Positions 14,086 through 14,131 of a stretch of DNA of 14,131 nt are shown piece by piece. The notes beneath the pieces were generated by a model. It searched no databases, was not told where the DNA came from, and saw only the letters and a list, made by a program, of their open reading frames with translations. Position numbers and translations under genes: made by a program. The number at the start of each line of letters is the position of its first letter. The stretch's first letter is position 1. The stretch spans positions 1 to 14,131 of the forward strand of contig DAOTTW010000299.1 of assembly GCA_034437615.1 (NCBI GenBank), given 5' to 3'. This stretch comes from DAOTTW01 sp034437615 (GTDB lineage Bacteria > Chloroflexota > Anaerolineae > Aggregatilineales > Phototrophicaceae).

Positions 14086-14131
14086 ATGTCACACATTTTC
14101 ATCAGCTACGCACGCAAAGATAAGCAGGTCG
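14086..14131 (+). CDS. N-terminus of a TIR-domain protein (partial)
   Basis: The window ends 15 codons into this gene: MSHIFISYARKDKQV. The IFISYARKD string is the first strand and box-1-like motif of bacterial TIR domains, which in many characterised cases cleave NAD+ in anti-phage defence or signalling. AAGGAG lies 11 bases before the ATG at 14086, inside the end of the preceding remnant. The effector or sensor part lies outside the window, so its role cannot be judged. In related bacteria TIR domains are often fused to WD40, TPR or NTPase modules. Confidence 0.75.
   Translation, partial: MSHIFISYARKDKQV

Noticed and set aside
1..14131. CRISPR array, tRNA, rRNA or integrase genes
   Set aside because: No regularly spaced identical repeats with unique spacers were seen, and no tRNA- or rRNA-like stretch or recombinase gene was recognised. 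The repeats present are palindromic and irregularly spaced.

Overview
The window is a moderately GC-rich bacterial chromosome segment. Gene style (MsmX-type sugar transport without a local ATPase, GH2, GH172 and Gfo/Idh/MocA genes) and dense GTAGGGAC...-type palindromic repeats between genes suggest a Chloroflexota (Anaerolineae-like) heterotroph. That assignment is an inference from style; no marker gene is present.

Layout. (1) 1-2099: an unrecognised 448-residue protein gene on the minus strand, flanked by inverted copies of a composite non-coding repeat (about 32-198 and 1677-1847) and further palindromes. (2) 2100-2876: a lone short-chain dehydrogenase/reductase on the minus strand with a tandem 14-bp repeat upstream. 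(3) 2941-3389: non-coding, holding a 186-bp multi-hairpin element with perfect 14-bp terminal inverted repeats. (4) 3390-7096, plus strand: a NosD-like parallel beta-helix protein translationally coupled to a GH2-type glycosidase. (5) 12666 down to 7223, minus strand: a four-gene operon of a solute-binding protein, two CUT1-type sugar permeases and a Gfo/Idh/MocA oxidoreductase. (6) 12838-13908, plus strand: a DUF2961/GH172 protein divergent from the operon, with overlapping divergent promoters between them. (7) 13909-14131: repeat debris, a 3' remnant resembling a phospholipase-D-like domain, and the first 15 codons of a TIR-domain gene, which looks like the edge of a defence region.

How it may work. 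Genes 4-6 form a plausible glycan-utilisation locus. The binding protein captures an oligosaccharide outside the membrane, the two permeases import it (powered by an ATPase encoded elsewhere), and the GH2, GH172, beta-helix and oxidoreductase proteins, all without signal peptides, process it inside the cell. GH172 enzymes act on fructofuranosides or arabinofuranosides, so a furanose-containing substrate is possible but not shown.

Most unusual points: the second permease carries a roughly 385-residue extracytoplasmic stretch between its first two membrane helices, built from two copies of a ~145-residue module. The GH2 enzyme seems to lack the usual Ig-like domain between the sugar-binding domain and the barrel. 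A 13-mer, CCTGAGTNGTTAC, occurs five times, only between genes, and varies only at its eighth base.
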